Origin: JBBIMS01 sp964531645
GTDB taxonomy: Bacteria; Acidobacteriota; Aminicenantia; JBFLYD01; JBBIMS01
Assembly (NCBI GenBank): GCA_964531645.1
Contig: CAZHEF010000001.1
Coordinates: forward strand, 62,001-126,000
DNA length: 64,000 nucleotides
Direction: 5' to 3'
The notes under the pieces were generated by a model. That model worked only from the letters and a program-made list of their open reading frames with translations, searched no databases and was not told where the DNA came from. Shown here one piece after another: positions 17,242 to 26,123 of the stretch; position 1 is the first letter of the stretch, and each line of letters begins with the position of its first letter. The position numbers were made by a program, and so were the translations under genes.

Positions 17242-18176
17242 AAGAGAAAATAAAGATTTATATAGCCATTTTAGGACCAACTGGAGTGGGAAAGAGCTTC
17301 ATTTCCATCGAGATTGCAAATGAGGTGGAAGGAGAAATTGTAAATTTCGATTCAACCCAATTCTATAAAGGGTTCGATATAGGAACAGACAAAGTTCCCC
17401 TTGAAATTAGAAAGGAGATACCCCATCATCTTATAGATATACTTGAGCCCAATGAATTGTTTTCAGCAGCTGAATTCGGGGAAAAGGCTCTGGATGTGAT
17501 GGAAGAAATGAACTTAAGGAGTAAAATTCCTATTCTTGTTGGAGGAACTGGGCTTTATTACAGGGTTTTGACCTCAGGAATTTTCAGGGGACCTGGTAAA
17601 GATGAAGTATTGAGAAAAAAATTGACGGAAGAGATGAATCTTTACGGAACAGTGTATTTATGGAAAAAACTTTATGAGATTGATCCTGAATATGCAAAAA
17701 AAATATCGGAAAATGACAGGGTGAGAATAATTAGAGCCCTTGAGGTTTACTATCTCACATCAAGACCAATTTCTGAACAGTTTAAATTTACAGAGCCTTT
17801 CCTAAAAGATTGGAATGGAATAAAATTAGGAATCAATCTTCCAAGAAAAAAACTTTATAAAAGAATAAATGAGAGAACTTTAAAAATGTTTGAGAATGGA
17901 CTGCTGGATGAGATAAAATCTATTTTATCAAAAGGAGTCAGTGAAAACTCTCCACCTTTCAGGGCAATTGGTTATAAATGGGGATTAAAAGTTATTAAAG
18001 GAGAGATTGGTTTAGAAGAGGGGATAAGACTCACCCAGAGGGATACAAGGAGGTATGCAAAAAGACAGTTGACATGGTTTAAGAAAGAAAAAGGAATAAG
18101 ATGGTTTTCTGGAGAAAAGAAAAAAGATATAATTGAGTTTGTAAAAAAGGAGATTTTATGGAGAAGGCAGTCTTAG
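17238..18176 (+). CDS. miaA: tRNA dimethylallyltransferase
   Basis: 312 residues. P-loop GPTGVGKS is near residue 12, followed by the DSTQFYKG block (tRNA/dimethylallyl site), LVGGTGLYYR, and a C-terminal block with FRAIGYKW and TRRYAKRQLTWF. It adds the dimethylallyl group to A37 of tRNAs reading UNN codons. The only start that fits is TTG 17238, since the upstream frame has no ATG before the P-loop. It overlaps the small peptide ORF and hflX. Confidence 0.95.
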   Translation: MKEKIKIYIAILGPTGVGKSFISIEIANEVEGEIVNFDSTQFYKGFDIGTDKVPLEIRKEIPHHLIDILEPNELFSAAEFGEKALDVMEEMNLRSKIPILVGGTGLYYRVLTSGIFRGPGKDEVLRKKLTEEMNLYGTVYLWKKLYEIDPEYAKKISENDRVRIIRALEVYYLTSRPISEQFKFTEPFLKDWNGIKLGINLPRKKLYKRINERTLKMFENGLLDEIKSILSKGVSENSPPFRAIGYKWGLKVIKGEIGLEEGIRLTQRDTRRYAKRQLTWFKKEKGIRWFSGEKKKDIIEFVKKEILWRRQS

Positions 18177-19402
18177 TTGGTATTTATTTCAGATCTCAGG
18201 AAAAGGAAGAGGCTGAGCTTTCCCTGAAAGAACTGGAGTGGCTTACTATTTCTGCAGGAGCAACTGTTGAAGAAATTTATTTACAGAAGAGGGATGAACC
18301 TGATCCCAGATTTATGATTGGAGAAGGTAAGTTGATGGAAATAAAGGAAAGGATAAAAAAGGACGGGATTTGCCTTGTAATTTTCGATGAGAATCTAAAG
18401 CCTTCCCAGATAAGACATCTTGAGGAATATCTTGAATGTAAAGTAATAGATAGGACTCAGCTGATCCTTGATATTTTTGCCCAGAGGGCAAGAAGTAAAG
18501 AGGGAAAACTTCAGGTTGAACTTGCTCAGTATATTTATTTACTTCCGAGATTAACAGGAAAAGGGATTTATCTTTCAAGATTAGGAGGAGGTATTGGGAC
18601 AAGGGGTCCTGGCGAGAAAAAGCTTGAGTATGATAGAAGGAGAATAAAAAAGAGAATCTCAATAATAAAAAAGGAGATTCAGGAAGTTTCTGAAAGAAGA
18701 GAAAGGCAGAGGGAGAGAAGAAAAGGGGACTCAATCCCAACGGTTTCCCTTGTTGGGTACACAAGCGCCGGAAAAACAAGGCTTTTTAACTATTTAACTA
18801 AGGAAAGCTCCCTTACATCCCCTCTTCTATTTACAACCCTTGATCCCCTTCTGAGAAGAGTTCCTCTTCCTTCGGGTTTCTATTTTCTCCTTTCCGACAC
18901 GGTTGGTTTTATAAGGAAACTTCCCATTGAGCTTGTTGCGGCTTTTAAAGCAACCCTTCAGGAGGTTCAGGAAGCGGATTTAATTCTTCACGTAATAGAT
19001 ATGTCATCACCCAATTATGAAAGAGAAGTTGGTGCTGTGGATGAGATTTTAAAGGAGATGGAGATTAAGAAAGAAAAAGTGATAAATGTGTTCAATAAAA
19101 TAGACCTTCTTGAGAGTAAGGAAGAGCTTCTCTTGAGAAACAGGAGTAAGGAAAATGCAGTTTTTACATCTGCCAAAACAGGAGATGGCGTAGAAGACCT
19201 TCTCTGGCTAATTAATGAAAAGCTTTTCAAAAACCTGAAGCTTTTCACTTTTGAAATTCCAATAGAAAAGAGAGAATTAATTAAGGAAATTTACAAAATA
19301 GGTTTTTTAATTGAAAAGAGTGAAAATGGAAAAAATATAAGGGTTAAAATAGGAGCAAATCCTGAAATGATTTTAGATTTTATTTCCCAATTTGGAGTTT
19401 AA
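18158..19402 (+). CDS. hflX: GTPase HflX
   Basis: 414 residues. An N-terminal HflX domain (about 1-185, with DRTQLILDIFAQRA and GGGIGTRGPGEKKLE) is followed by a GTPase domain with G1 GYTSAGKT, G2/G3 DTVGFIRKLP and G4 NKID. HflX splits stalled or heat-damaged 70S ribosomes. The start overlaps miaA by 19 bases. miaA-hflX adjacency is widespread, but hfq, often between them, is absent here. Confidence 0.95.
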   Translation: MEKAVLVGIYFRSQEKEEAELSLKELEWLTISAGATVEEIYLQKRDEPDPRFMIGEGKLMEIKERIKKDGICLVIFDENLKPSQIRHLEEYLECKVIDRTQLILDIFAQRARSKEGKLQVELAQYIYLLPRLTGKGIYLSRLGGGIGTRGPGEKKLEYDRRRIKKRISIIKKEIQEVSERRERQRERRKGDSIPTVSLVGYTSAGKTRLFNYLTKESSLTSPLLFTTLDPLLRRVPLPSGFYFLLSDTVGFIRKLPIELVAAFKATLQEVQEADLILHVIDMSSPNYEREVGAVDEILKEMEIKKEKVINVFNKIDLLESKEELLLRNRSKENAVFTSAKTGDGVEDLLWLINEKLFKNLKLFTFEIPIEKRELIKEIYKIGFLIEKSENGKNIRVKIGANPEMILDFISQFGV

Positions 19403-19403
19403 A

Positions 19404-20726
19404 ATGAGGAAGATTTTTTACATTGCAATTTTCATTTCTTTAATTTCTTGTATAACTCCGGTAAAGGAAATTTACATTATAGAAAAAGTTCCTGATAAGA
19501 CAATCCTTGCATTATCGCCTCAGGAAAGGAAAGCTTCTGATGAAATATGGAAATTGATAGAGGAGGGAAAAGGAAAAAGGGCATATTTAAAATTAAAAAA
19601 AATGGACCCTAATTTTTTCTTTACAGCATTGTCTACTGGATATGCCCTCCTTTTGATGGAAAATATTGATCAGGCTGAAATCTGGTTTAAGAAGGCATTA
19701 AGTATTGAGAGGGAGAGTTCATCCCCTCATGTTGGTCTCGCTCAAATTCTTGAAAAAAAGGGAGATTTCAAGGGAGCTTTTTTAGAATGGAAGGAAGCAT
19801 ACAATCTAAATCCTCAAAATGTAAATGTGAAGCTGAGACTTGATAGATTGAAAAATGTAAATACAGAAAAGGCTCTAAAGGAGGCTAACGATTATATTGT
19901 TTCCAATGATATTGAAAATGGTATAAAGGCTTTTGAAGAGGTTCTTTTTTATTCTCCCGAACTTGTTCCCTCAAGACTTAAGCTAATAGAGCTTCTCGAG
20001 AGGAGAGGAAGGGATCTGGATTGCATATCCCATCTCGAGATAATTTCAAAGGCTCAGCCAGAGAATCTTTCCATAAAAAGAAAACTTGGTTTACTCTATC
20101 TAAAAAATGAAAGTTATGAAAGGGCATACGATCTTTTCAAGGAACTTTCAGAAATTGACCCTAAAGATAAAGAGTTGAAAGAGTTGCTTATAAAGGCAGA
20201 AAATGGGCTTCTTTCTGTAAGGCTTCCTTCAGCATGGAAGGATATTCCCAACAAAAAAGCAATAACCAGAGGAGATCTTGCAAGTCTTATAGCAGTAAAA
20301 TTTCAAAAACTCTTCAAGGATATATATATAAAGCCACCGATCATTGTTGATGTTTCCAACCATTGGGCGCAGAACTTTATCCTTCAGGTTACATCCCTTG
20401 AAATAATGGATGTTTATCCCAATCATGCCTTCTATCCCGAAGACTTCGTATCTCGACAGAATTTTGCTGTTGCAGTTTACCGTCTTATAGATGTTATGGA
20501 GAGAATGAGAAAGAGTATCTACTCAAAATTGGAATATAAAAAACCTGAAGTTAAAGATATTCCCTTGGAACATACATTGAGGACAACAATAGAGAAAATT
20601 GTTGGATACGGGATAATGAGTGTGAAAGAGAAGGGATTTTTTAAGCCTGGAGATCCTGTTTCTGGAAGTGAGGGAATAGCAATTATATCCTTTATTTATG
20701 AACTTAGTGAGCGCCCCTCCCGATAG
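19404..20726 (+). CDS. Lipoprotein with TPR and S-layer-homology domains
   Basis: 440 residues from ATG 19404, which has TTGGAG just upstream; the open frame extends to a TTG at 19392. Signal peptide with lipobox LISC (Cys about 16). At least five TPR units span about residues 55-270 (e.g. AEIWFKKALSIERES, AFLEWKEAYNLNPQN, AYDLFKELSEIDPKD). The C-terminal part has one or two SLH-like modules (NHWAQNFILQVTSLEIMDVY, FYPEDFVSRQNFAVAVYRL). A role in tethering protein complexes to the cell surface or wall is inferred. Confidence 0.8.
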   Translation: MRKIFYIAIFISLISCITPVKEIYIIEKVPDKTILALSPQERKASDEIWKLIEEGKGKRAYLKLKKMDPNFFFTALSTGYALLLMENIDQAEIWFKKALSIERESSSPHVGLAQILEKKGDFKGAFLEWKEAYNLNPQNVNVKLRLDRLKNVNTEKALKEANDYIVSNDIENGIKAFEEVLFYSPELVPSRLKLIELLERRGRDLDCISHLEIISKAQPENLSIKRKLGLLYLKNESYERAYDLFKELSEIDPKDKELKELLIKAENGLLSVRLPSAWKDIPNKKAITRGDLASLIAVKFQKLFKDIYIKPPIIVDVSNHWAQNFILQVTSLEIMDVYPNHAFYPEDFVSRQNFAVAVYRLIDVMERMRKSIYSKLEYKKPEVKDIPLEHTLRTTIEKIVGYGIMSVKEKGFFKPGDPVSGSEGIAIISFIYELSERPSR

Positions 20727-20982
20727 ATAATTTCATTTTTTCACAATCTCGAAAGAATATTTTGACACAAAAGCTCCATTTCCAATAATAATTATTATTT
20801 AAAATAGACTCCTATGGATAAAAGAATGCTTTTGAGATTCTGGGCAGAAAGAAGAAGGGGGAAGTCATCCCCTATAAAATATCTCTTTGTTGAGAAATAA
20901 ACATAAACAAAAAGAGAAAAAATTGAACTAAAAAAAAATTAAAATAAAAAATAATTTTTCTAAATCGATTATTTTAAATTTT

Positions 20983-22854
20983 TTACCTTTCACTCCCCAT
21001 CATCTCCTCTAAAACTCTTTGTGGGACAGAAAATAGCATATTGAAATAAAAACTCGGATAATTTTTATTCCCAAACATCTTGATAAGTTTTATTACCTCA
21101 TCCCTTTTCCTATCCCTTTTTTCCACCTCTCCCCTCTCTTCATAAATCTTGTAGAGAGAGTAATGAGCCATTATAAAATTTGGTTCAAGTTCAATACATT
21201 TTTTTAATGCCCTTTCCGCTTCCATGTCATTATAGGTAATAATATAAAGCTGAGATAGATTATAGTAATAAAATGGATTAAATGGTGCAATGGCAAGAGC
21301 TTTTTTCCAGTGAAATTCAGCCATCTTAAATCCTTCCTCAACCCTTTTCCTTCTTAGAAGAATCGTGAAAATCTCTGCAAGTTCCTTATGGGAATCAGAA
21401 TCGTATGGATTTAGTCTTAGACTCTCATTAAAAGCAGATACAGAACTCCAGAGATAAAAAGGCTCATCCGTTCTCAGGTAAATTATCTTGTTAATTATTC
21501 CAATTTCTTTTTTGGCTGAAGAGTTCAGAGGAGTTAATCTATTTGCAACATTGAGCATTTTTAACCCTTTTTCCATGCTTTCAATCTTTGCAACCATAGC
21601 TCCATTTCTTAAGAGCCTATTGGAAATTAGAGGAAAAACCCCATCTACTATCAAAATAAAAGAAAATGTAAGAGTCAGAAGAATTTTGAATAGGTTCTCA
21701 ATTTCAAATTTGATGGATAAAAATTCTTTCCCGGATAGGAGAGATGGAAAAGTTGAAAGTAAAAAAATAACCAGAAATGAAATGGGAATATGAAAAATTG
21801 AGTTTGTGAAAAAAGAGTTAAAAAAGATGGATAAAAGGGCAATAGAAGTTCCTTTAATTCTCCAATCTCGAGAATTTATTGAATTCTTTAAAAGATTCCG
21901 AGAAAGGAGGAAAATTCCGAATGTAAAGGGAATCGAGAGAATCCCAAGCTCAGCAAAGAGCTGGATGTAATCGTTGTGGGCATCTCCGATGGTAATTGCA
22001 TACCGGGCAATCCTTCCCTCTTCAGGAAATTTGTAAGGTTCAAGTCTATAGTAGAAATTTGAAGGTCCTACCCCTTTAATCCAGTTATCCAGGAACATTT
22101 TAATTCCAACATTCCAGATGTGGATTCTTCTGAAGGAGAATGGATCATATGTTCTCATTAAGTATCGGGATAAGGGATTTGGAACAAGAAGAAGGATAAT
22201 GACAATCAGAATGGTGAAAGAAATCAAGTAAATGGCTATTTTACTCATCCTTTTTTTATCATAAAAAATAAAGGGAAGGAAAATAAAAATGGCGAGTAGA
22301 GTTGAACGAGACCTGCTCAGGATTATCGCCATGATAATTGGAAAAGCAAAAAGAATATAAATTTTTTTCTTTTCCATCGAAAAACTGAGGATTAAAATTA
22401 AACCTACAAAAAGGGCAAAAGCGGAATGATTTGGATTTAAGAAATTTCCCGAGGCTCTATATTGATGGAGGAAAAAATATTTTAAAATGGAAAATAAAGA
22501 ATGGAAGAATGAAACTATCATAATTATTTTTAGAGTAAAGTTCTTTTCATCCTCTTCAAGGATTGAAACTGTAAAAAAAGCCAAATAAAGTAGAATTAAC
22601 TCTCCAAGACTTAAAAGGGAAGGGTATTTGTAAGAGGAAAAAAGGGTTGAGATAAACATTGAAATCGGAAGAGAGAGGAGAGCAATATTGAGCCAATTGA
22701 TTTTGAAAGAAAATCTCAATTTTTGGGAAAATATTTTTTTAATCAGAATTATCCCTATAAGTGTAAAGAGGGTTAAAAATATTGGATCAAGGTCACGGTC
22801 CGGGAAGAAGTAGATGCTCAGGCAAATCAAAAACAAAATTATTTTCTCAATCAT
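20983..22854 (-). CDS. O-antigen ligase/polymerase-like protein with TPR tail (second copy)
   Basis: 623 residues from ATG 22854, which overlaps the stop of the upstream paralogue by eight bases. About ten to twelve membrane helices are followed by the Wzy_C hallmark loop GVGPSNFYYRLEPYKF and AHNDYIQLFAELG, with the conserved histidine. A C-terminal soluble TPR-like region (about 440-600) contains HWKKALAIAPFNPFYYYNLS. Family members (WaaL, PglL/PilO, Wzy) move undecaprenyl-linked glycans onto lipid A, pilin or growing chains. It is the distal gene of the pilin cluster. Confidence 0.85.
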   Translation of the reverse strand: MIEKIILFLICLSIYFFPDRDLDPIFLTLFTLIGIILIKKIFSQKLRFSFKINWLNIALLSLPISMFISTLFSSYKYPSLLSLGELILLYLAFFTVSILEEDEKNFTLKIIMIVSFFHSLFSILKYFFLHQYRASGNFLNPNHSAFALFVGLILILSFSMEKKKIYILFAFPIIMAIILSRSRSTLLAIFIFLPFIFYDKKRMSKIAIYLISFTILIVIILLLVPNPLSRYLMRTYDPFSFRRIHIWNVGIKMFLDNWIKGVGPSNFYYRLEPYKFPEEGRIARYAITIGDAHNDYIQLFAELGILSIPFTFGIFLLSRNLLKNSINSRDWRIKGTSIALLSIFFNSFFTNSIFHIPISFLVIFLLSTFPSLLSGKEFLSIKFEIENLFKILLTLTFSFILIVDGVFPLISNRLLRNGAMVAKIESMEKGLKMLNVANRLTPLNSSAKKEIGIINKIIYLRTDEPFYLWSSVSAFNESLRLNPYDSDSHKELAEIFTILLRRKRVEEGFKMAEFHWKKALAIAPFNPFYYYNLSQLYIITYNDMEAERALKKCIELEPNFIMAHYSLYKIYEERGEVEKRDRKRDEVIKLIKMFGNKNYPSFYFNMLFSVPQRVLEEMMGSER

Positions 22855-24445
22855 TTTTTCCTTTGAAAAGGAAATCTTCAAGCTTTTTTCTTTCATCCCT
22901 GTAAGGAACAAAGGTAGGATTTAGTTTCTCCGCTTCCCTTAATGAAAGGTAAGCTTCCAAGTATCTCCTCATTTTTAAAAGAATTACACTTTTTTCAAAA
23001 TAAAAAGAATGAGAATAGGGGTAAAGGGAGATTGATTTTTCTATGTATTGAAGAGAAGATAGAAGATTTCCCTTTTTTGATTCCATGAATGAAAGATAGG
23101 AGTAAATCTTAGGGTTAAATGGATTAATTTTCCTTGCAAGAATCAGTTTTTTTTCTGAGGAAGAGATATCTATTCCCATATTTAAATTTGCATTCTGGAC
23201 CAGTTCCTCTGTAATGTAAGTCCACAAAGGGAAAAGGAGAAATACAGTGAAAAAAAGAGTAAATATGAATAAATTTCTACCTTCAATTTTAAAACAGCTT
23301 TCCCTTCCTTCAACAAAGGAAAAGAGGATAATTGTTAAAAAACCGAAGCTTTCAAAGGATATTCCAATATCAATGAGATTATAAAAAAGAATAGAAAAAA
23401 GAGCTCCCCATACAGATGCTTCTAATGAAGAACTCGATATATTCTTAAAAGGCCTGAAAAACCATATGAAAATAGTTAATATCATAAGCATAAAGCAAAA
23501 AATACCAGTTTCTGCAAAAAACTGAAGGAAAAAGTTGTGGGCGTATTTTGTAGCCTCGCTTCTCTCCCTTGCAAGGGGAAGGGAAAAGGAAGTGTAATTG
23601 TTCAAGCCAACACCGAAAAAAGGATGCTCTGATATCACCTTCAGAGCAATTTTCCAGTTGGAAAGCCTCAGAGTCAGCGGGTTCTTAGTTGAAAGGGTAT
23701 CAAGTCTCAAGTAAAAAATTGTTGAAATTATCGCAATTGAGATTATAAGTAGAACCATGAGAATTTTTAAATCTTTTTTCCCTATAATAAAAAGAAAGAT
23801 AAAGAAGCCTCCAAATAGTCCGACAATCCCTCCAAAGGATTTCGTAAATATCATTAGGATTAAAGAAAGGAGAGTTATGGAAGAATAAAATATTCTTGCC
23901 CTGAGCTTTTTTTCACTCAAAGCAAGCCCTATAGAAACAAGAAAAATTATAGAGAGAAAAAAACAGAAAGATGTTGGGAGGGGGAAAAGGGAGAAAATCC
24001 TTTCCTCTTTTAACCTCTCGATTATCCTTACTCTTGTCAGAAGAGAAAGTCCTTCTAATTCCTCTTCTGAAATAGGATAATTTGGAAAGAGAAAAAATTT
24101 CTGGTAAAACCCATAAAAAATTGCTGGTAAAGAAGCAAATACAGTGAATTTTAGAAGGCTTGATTTATCAATCTGGAAAGTGAAAATATAGAAGGAAATT
24201 AAAAGAACAATATAAGAGAGGGGAAGGAGAGAAAGATAGGTGAACCTGTTAAGTAATGTCAACACCAATAAAGTTGTAAGAAAAAATAACATAAGCACAG
24301 AAGGTCTTGGGATTTTAATTTCTTTCTTAATAAAAAAAACAAAGGGAATAAGAAAAAAGAAAATAACGCTCCAGTGTTGAACTTCGATAGGATATAAAAA
24401 AATGAGGATAAAAATAAACAGAGAAAGAAATTGTAAAATTTTCAT
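22847..24445 (-). CDS. O-antigen ligase/polymerase-like protein with TPR tail (first copy)
   Basis: 532 residues, many helices. It has the same Wzy_C signature: GVGLNNYTSF and AHNFFLQFFAETG. The C-terminal tail is a short helical repeat (LARKINPFNPKIYSYLSFM). It is the tandem relative of the gene at 20983, and the two stop/start codons overlap. The pilin gene is directly upstream, separated by a strong terminator, so this gene may have its own weak promoter or depend on read-through. Pilin O-glycosylation is a plausible role but unproven. Confidence 0.85.
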   Translation of the reverse strand: MKILQFLSLFIFILIFLYPIEVQHWSVIFFFLIPFVFFIKKEIKIPRPSVLMLFFLTTLLVLTLLNRFTYLSLLPLSYIVLLISFYIFTFQIDKSSLLKFTVFASLPAIFYGFYQKFFLFPNYPISEEELEGLSLLTRVRIIERLKEERIFSLFPLPTSFCFFLSIIFLVSIGLALSEKKLRARIFYSSITLLSLILMIFTKSFGGIVGLFGGFFIFLFIIGKKDLKILMVLLIISIAIISTIFYLRLDTLSTKNPLTLRLSNWKIALKVISEHPFFGVGLNNYTSFSLPLARERSEATKYAHNFFLQFFAETGIFCFMLMILTIFIWFFRPFKNISSSSLEASVWGALFSILFYNLIDIGISFESFGFLTIILFSFVEGRESCFKIEGRNLFIFTLFFTVFLLFPLWTYITEELVQNANLNMGIDISSSEKKLILARKINPFNPKIYSYLSFMESKKGNLLSSLQYIEKSISLYPYSHSFYFEKSVILLKMRRYLEAYLSLREAEKLNPTFVPYRDERKKLEDFLFKGKND

Positions 24446-24492
24446 GGAGTTTTAAATTTTAATTTTAAAATTAGCTCTTTTCAATAAATAAG

Positions 24493-24519
24493 AAAGGCGG
24501 GTCGTTCAGACCCGCCTTT
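24493..24519 (-). terminator. Rho-independent terminator after the pilin gene
   Basis: Perfect 11-bp stem AAAGGCGGGTC / GACCCGCCTTT with a 5-base loop, followed on the minus strand by a T-rich tract. It lies 21 bases beyond the pilin stop and should end most pilin mRNA. Confidence 0.85.
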
Positions 24520-24540
24520 CGGAATAAGAACTTGGAAAAA

Positions 24541-25029
24541 TTACTGTTTTGGAGCCCAGGTGAATTGCCCGTTGGATACGAAAATGTCTGTGTCGAAGTC
24601 GGTTAACCTTGTGCAAACATATGTCTGACCGTAATTGGGGCCTCCCAATCCTCCACCATCAATTCTGTCCCTTCCAAAGGATTGCACAGTGTAAATATCG
24701 TTAGTATTGCCACTTCCGGAAGTGCCAACAGAGTATTGAAATAGTGTATTCCATCCATCTCTAATAGGAAGAGTTTGAATGTAGAATGGAACGAGATAAT
24801 CTCTCAAACCTTCAACTGTAGTCGCCCCTGTTGGATACTGAGTATAGTCAGTATTGTAGGATTCAAGTCCATTGGCAATTGTCTTCATGTCGCCCATTGT
24901 CCTTTTCTGTCTTCCCTTCTGGAGAGCGGTCAGTAAATTTGGTATGGCGATTGCTGCAATAATTGCAATAATCGCCACAACAATTAAAAGCTCAATAAGT
25001 GTAAAACCTTTTTGCCTTTTCCTTAACAT
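24541..25029 (-). CDS. Type IV pilin-like / GspG-like prepilin
   Basis: 162 residues. Short basic leader MLRKRQKG, cleavage before Phe in KG-FTLIELLIVVAIIAI, with Glu at mature position 5, then a long hydrophobic helix. The globular part has GspG/pilin features (MGDMKTIANGLESY, YPTGATTVEGL, LPIRDGWNTLFQY). ATG 25029 was chosen because a strong GAGGAGG lies seven bases upstream; the open frame continues to 25149 but lacks initiation signals. No assembly ATPase or peptidase genes are nearby, so it depends on machinery encoded elsewhere. Confidence 0.92.
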   Translation of the reverse strand: MLRKRQKGFTLIELLIVVAIIAIIAAIAIPNLLTALQKGRQKRTMGDMKTIANGLESYNTDYTQYPTGATTVEGLRDYLVPFYIQTLPIRDGWNTLFQYSVGTSGSGNTNDIYTVQSFGRDRIDGGGLGGPNYGQTYVCTRLTDFDTDIFVSNGQFTWAPKQ

Positions 25030-25053
25030 ATTTACCTCCTCATAAAAAAATAT

Positions 25054-25070
25054 ATCATAAATCATGCCAG
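25054..25070 (-). promoter_or_regulatory. Sigma-54-like promoter of the pilin gene
   Basis: Minus strand CTGGCATGATTTATGAT matches the -24/-12 consensus YTGGCACGNNNNTTGCW at 14 of 17 positions, with the GG and downstream TG correctly spaced. The predicted start, about 14 nt before the ATG, leaves just enough room for the ribosome-binding site. The same element precedes the beta-barrel gene at 45505. Confidence 0.6.
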
Positions 25071-25121
25071 AATAGAAATCCTTTATTGGAGTGGATTTTT
25101 TTGAAAATGGTTTGAACAAAA

Positions 25122-25158
25122 TGACAAGAATTGTCATGAGAAATGACAAAAAATGTCA
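25122..25158. promoter_or_regulatory. Tandem inverted-repeat operator candidates upstream of pilin
   Basis: Two copies of TGACA-N5-TGTCA (25122-25136 and 25144-25158) start 22 bp apart, i.e. on the same face of the helix. They lie 52-88 bp upstream of the -24 element, the usual place for a sigma-54 activator (NtrC/PilR type). Confidence 0.6.
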
Positions 25159-25292
25159 ATGTTAGCTTCAGGCTACATGCTTCAAGCTCCAAGTAGCCAC
25201 CAGAGTGTGGACAACGCAGGTTATAACTAAGGATACCTCCACTCCTAAGATTTTTTTTGCAATTTTTATTTTATAGAATTAATCTAATATTT

Positions 25293-25922
25293 ATGAAAAA
25301 AATATTAATTTTGATTTTACTTTTTAAAACTTTCACCTTTGCAGAGCCAAGATTTGGTATCTCAGTAAAGGGTGGATGGTTTGGTATTCCCCAAAAAATT
25401 ATAGATGCCATGAAGCTCGATATTATAACAATTGATAGTATTCCTTACAGTGTTGTTAAAAAACCTTACATAGATGGAGAAACTTATGGCTTAGAGTTCA
25501 GATATTATGGAAAAAAGGGATTGAAAGGTGGCTATTCTAGCGTTATTTCCTACGAGAGAAATTTTCTTAGGGGGGAAGGAGTATGGGAGAGGGAAATAGG
25601 TTATGGAATATTTGGTGGCAATCTGAGCTCAAGTTCCCACACCCTTACATTCTCAACTCTTTTTGATATATTCCCTTCCTTCCCTTTCCATCCATTTTTC
25701 GGTCTGGGAATAGGAGCATCATATTTTTCATATAAAGTTGAGCTAATAAGCAGTGAAGGTGGAGAGAAAATTAGAAGAATAGGAAAGGATAATGTTCTAA
25801 TACCTGTGTTTCACTTTCCCTTCGGGCTTAGATGGTATATTGGAAATATTACAGATTTTAAACTGGAAGCAGGCTTTAAAAATGGATTTTACCTTATCGG
25901 AAACATCTCTTTCAATTTCTAA
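25293..25922 (+). CDS. Outer-membrane beta-barrel protein
   Basis: 209 residues from ATG 25293 (MKKILILILLF signal peptide, cleavage near FAEP). The open frame also extends to a TTG at 25257. Alternating strands rich in Gly/aromatic residues (FGISVKGGWFGIP, YGLEFRYYG, FFGLGIGASYFSYKVE) end in FYLIGNISFNF, with a C-terminal Phe as usual for BAM substrates. Probably eight strands; function unknown. It is divergent from the pilin gene. Confidence 0.8.
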   Translation: MKKILILILLFKTFTFAEPRFGISVKGGWFGIPQKIIDAMKLDIITIDSIPYSVVKKPYIDGETYGLEFRYYGKKGLKGGYSSVISYERNFLRGEGVWEREIGYGIFGGNLSSSSHTLTFSTLFDIFPSFPFHPFFGLGIGASYFSYKVELISSEGGEKIRRIGKDNVLIPVFHFPFGLRWYIGNITDFKLEAGFKNGFYLIGNISFNF

Positions 25923-26123
25923 ATGAAATATCCCTGGCAATTATTAGTTTATCCATTCCTTTCAATCCTGTTAATTTCAAAAAAGTCGCAATGACAAATG
26001 GAAATAGCATAAATTTTTTTTCCTTCAGCTAATAAACCTGTCAAATCTTCTGGCTCTATTCGGTCAGAGGCTCCCAAGGCTTCCCTTTTTCAGCAGAACT
26101 TGAGTATAATAAGATTTGTAAAA

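Noticed and set aside
20814..20900. 28-codon ORF (MDKRMLLRFWAERRRG...) in the gap after the TPR/SLH lipoprotein
   Set aside because: No ribosome-binding site, promoter or recognisable relative. The 256-base gap is AT-rich and short ORFs are expected by chance.
25160..25195. GGCTAC ... GTAGCC hairpin between pilin and the divergent beta-barrel gene
   Set aside because: Six-base stem with a 16-base loop and no T tract; too weak to call a terminator or RNA.
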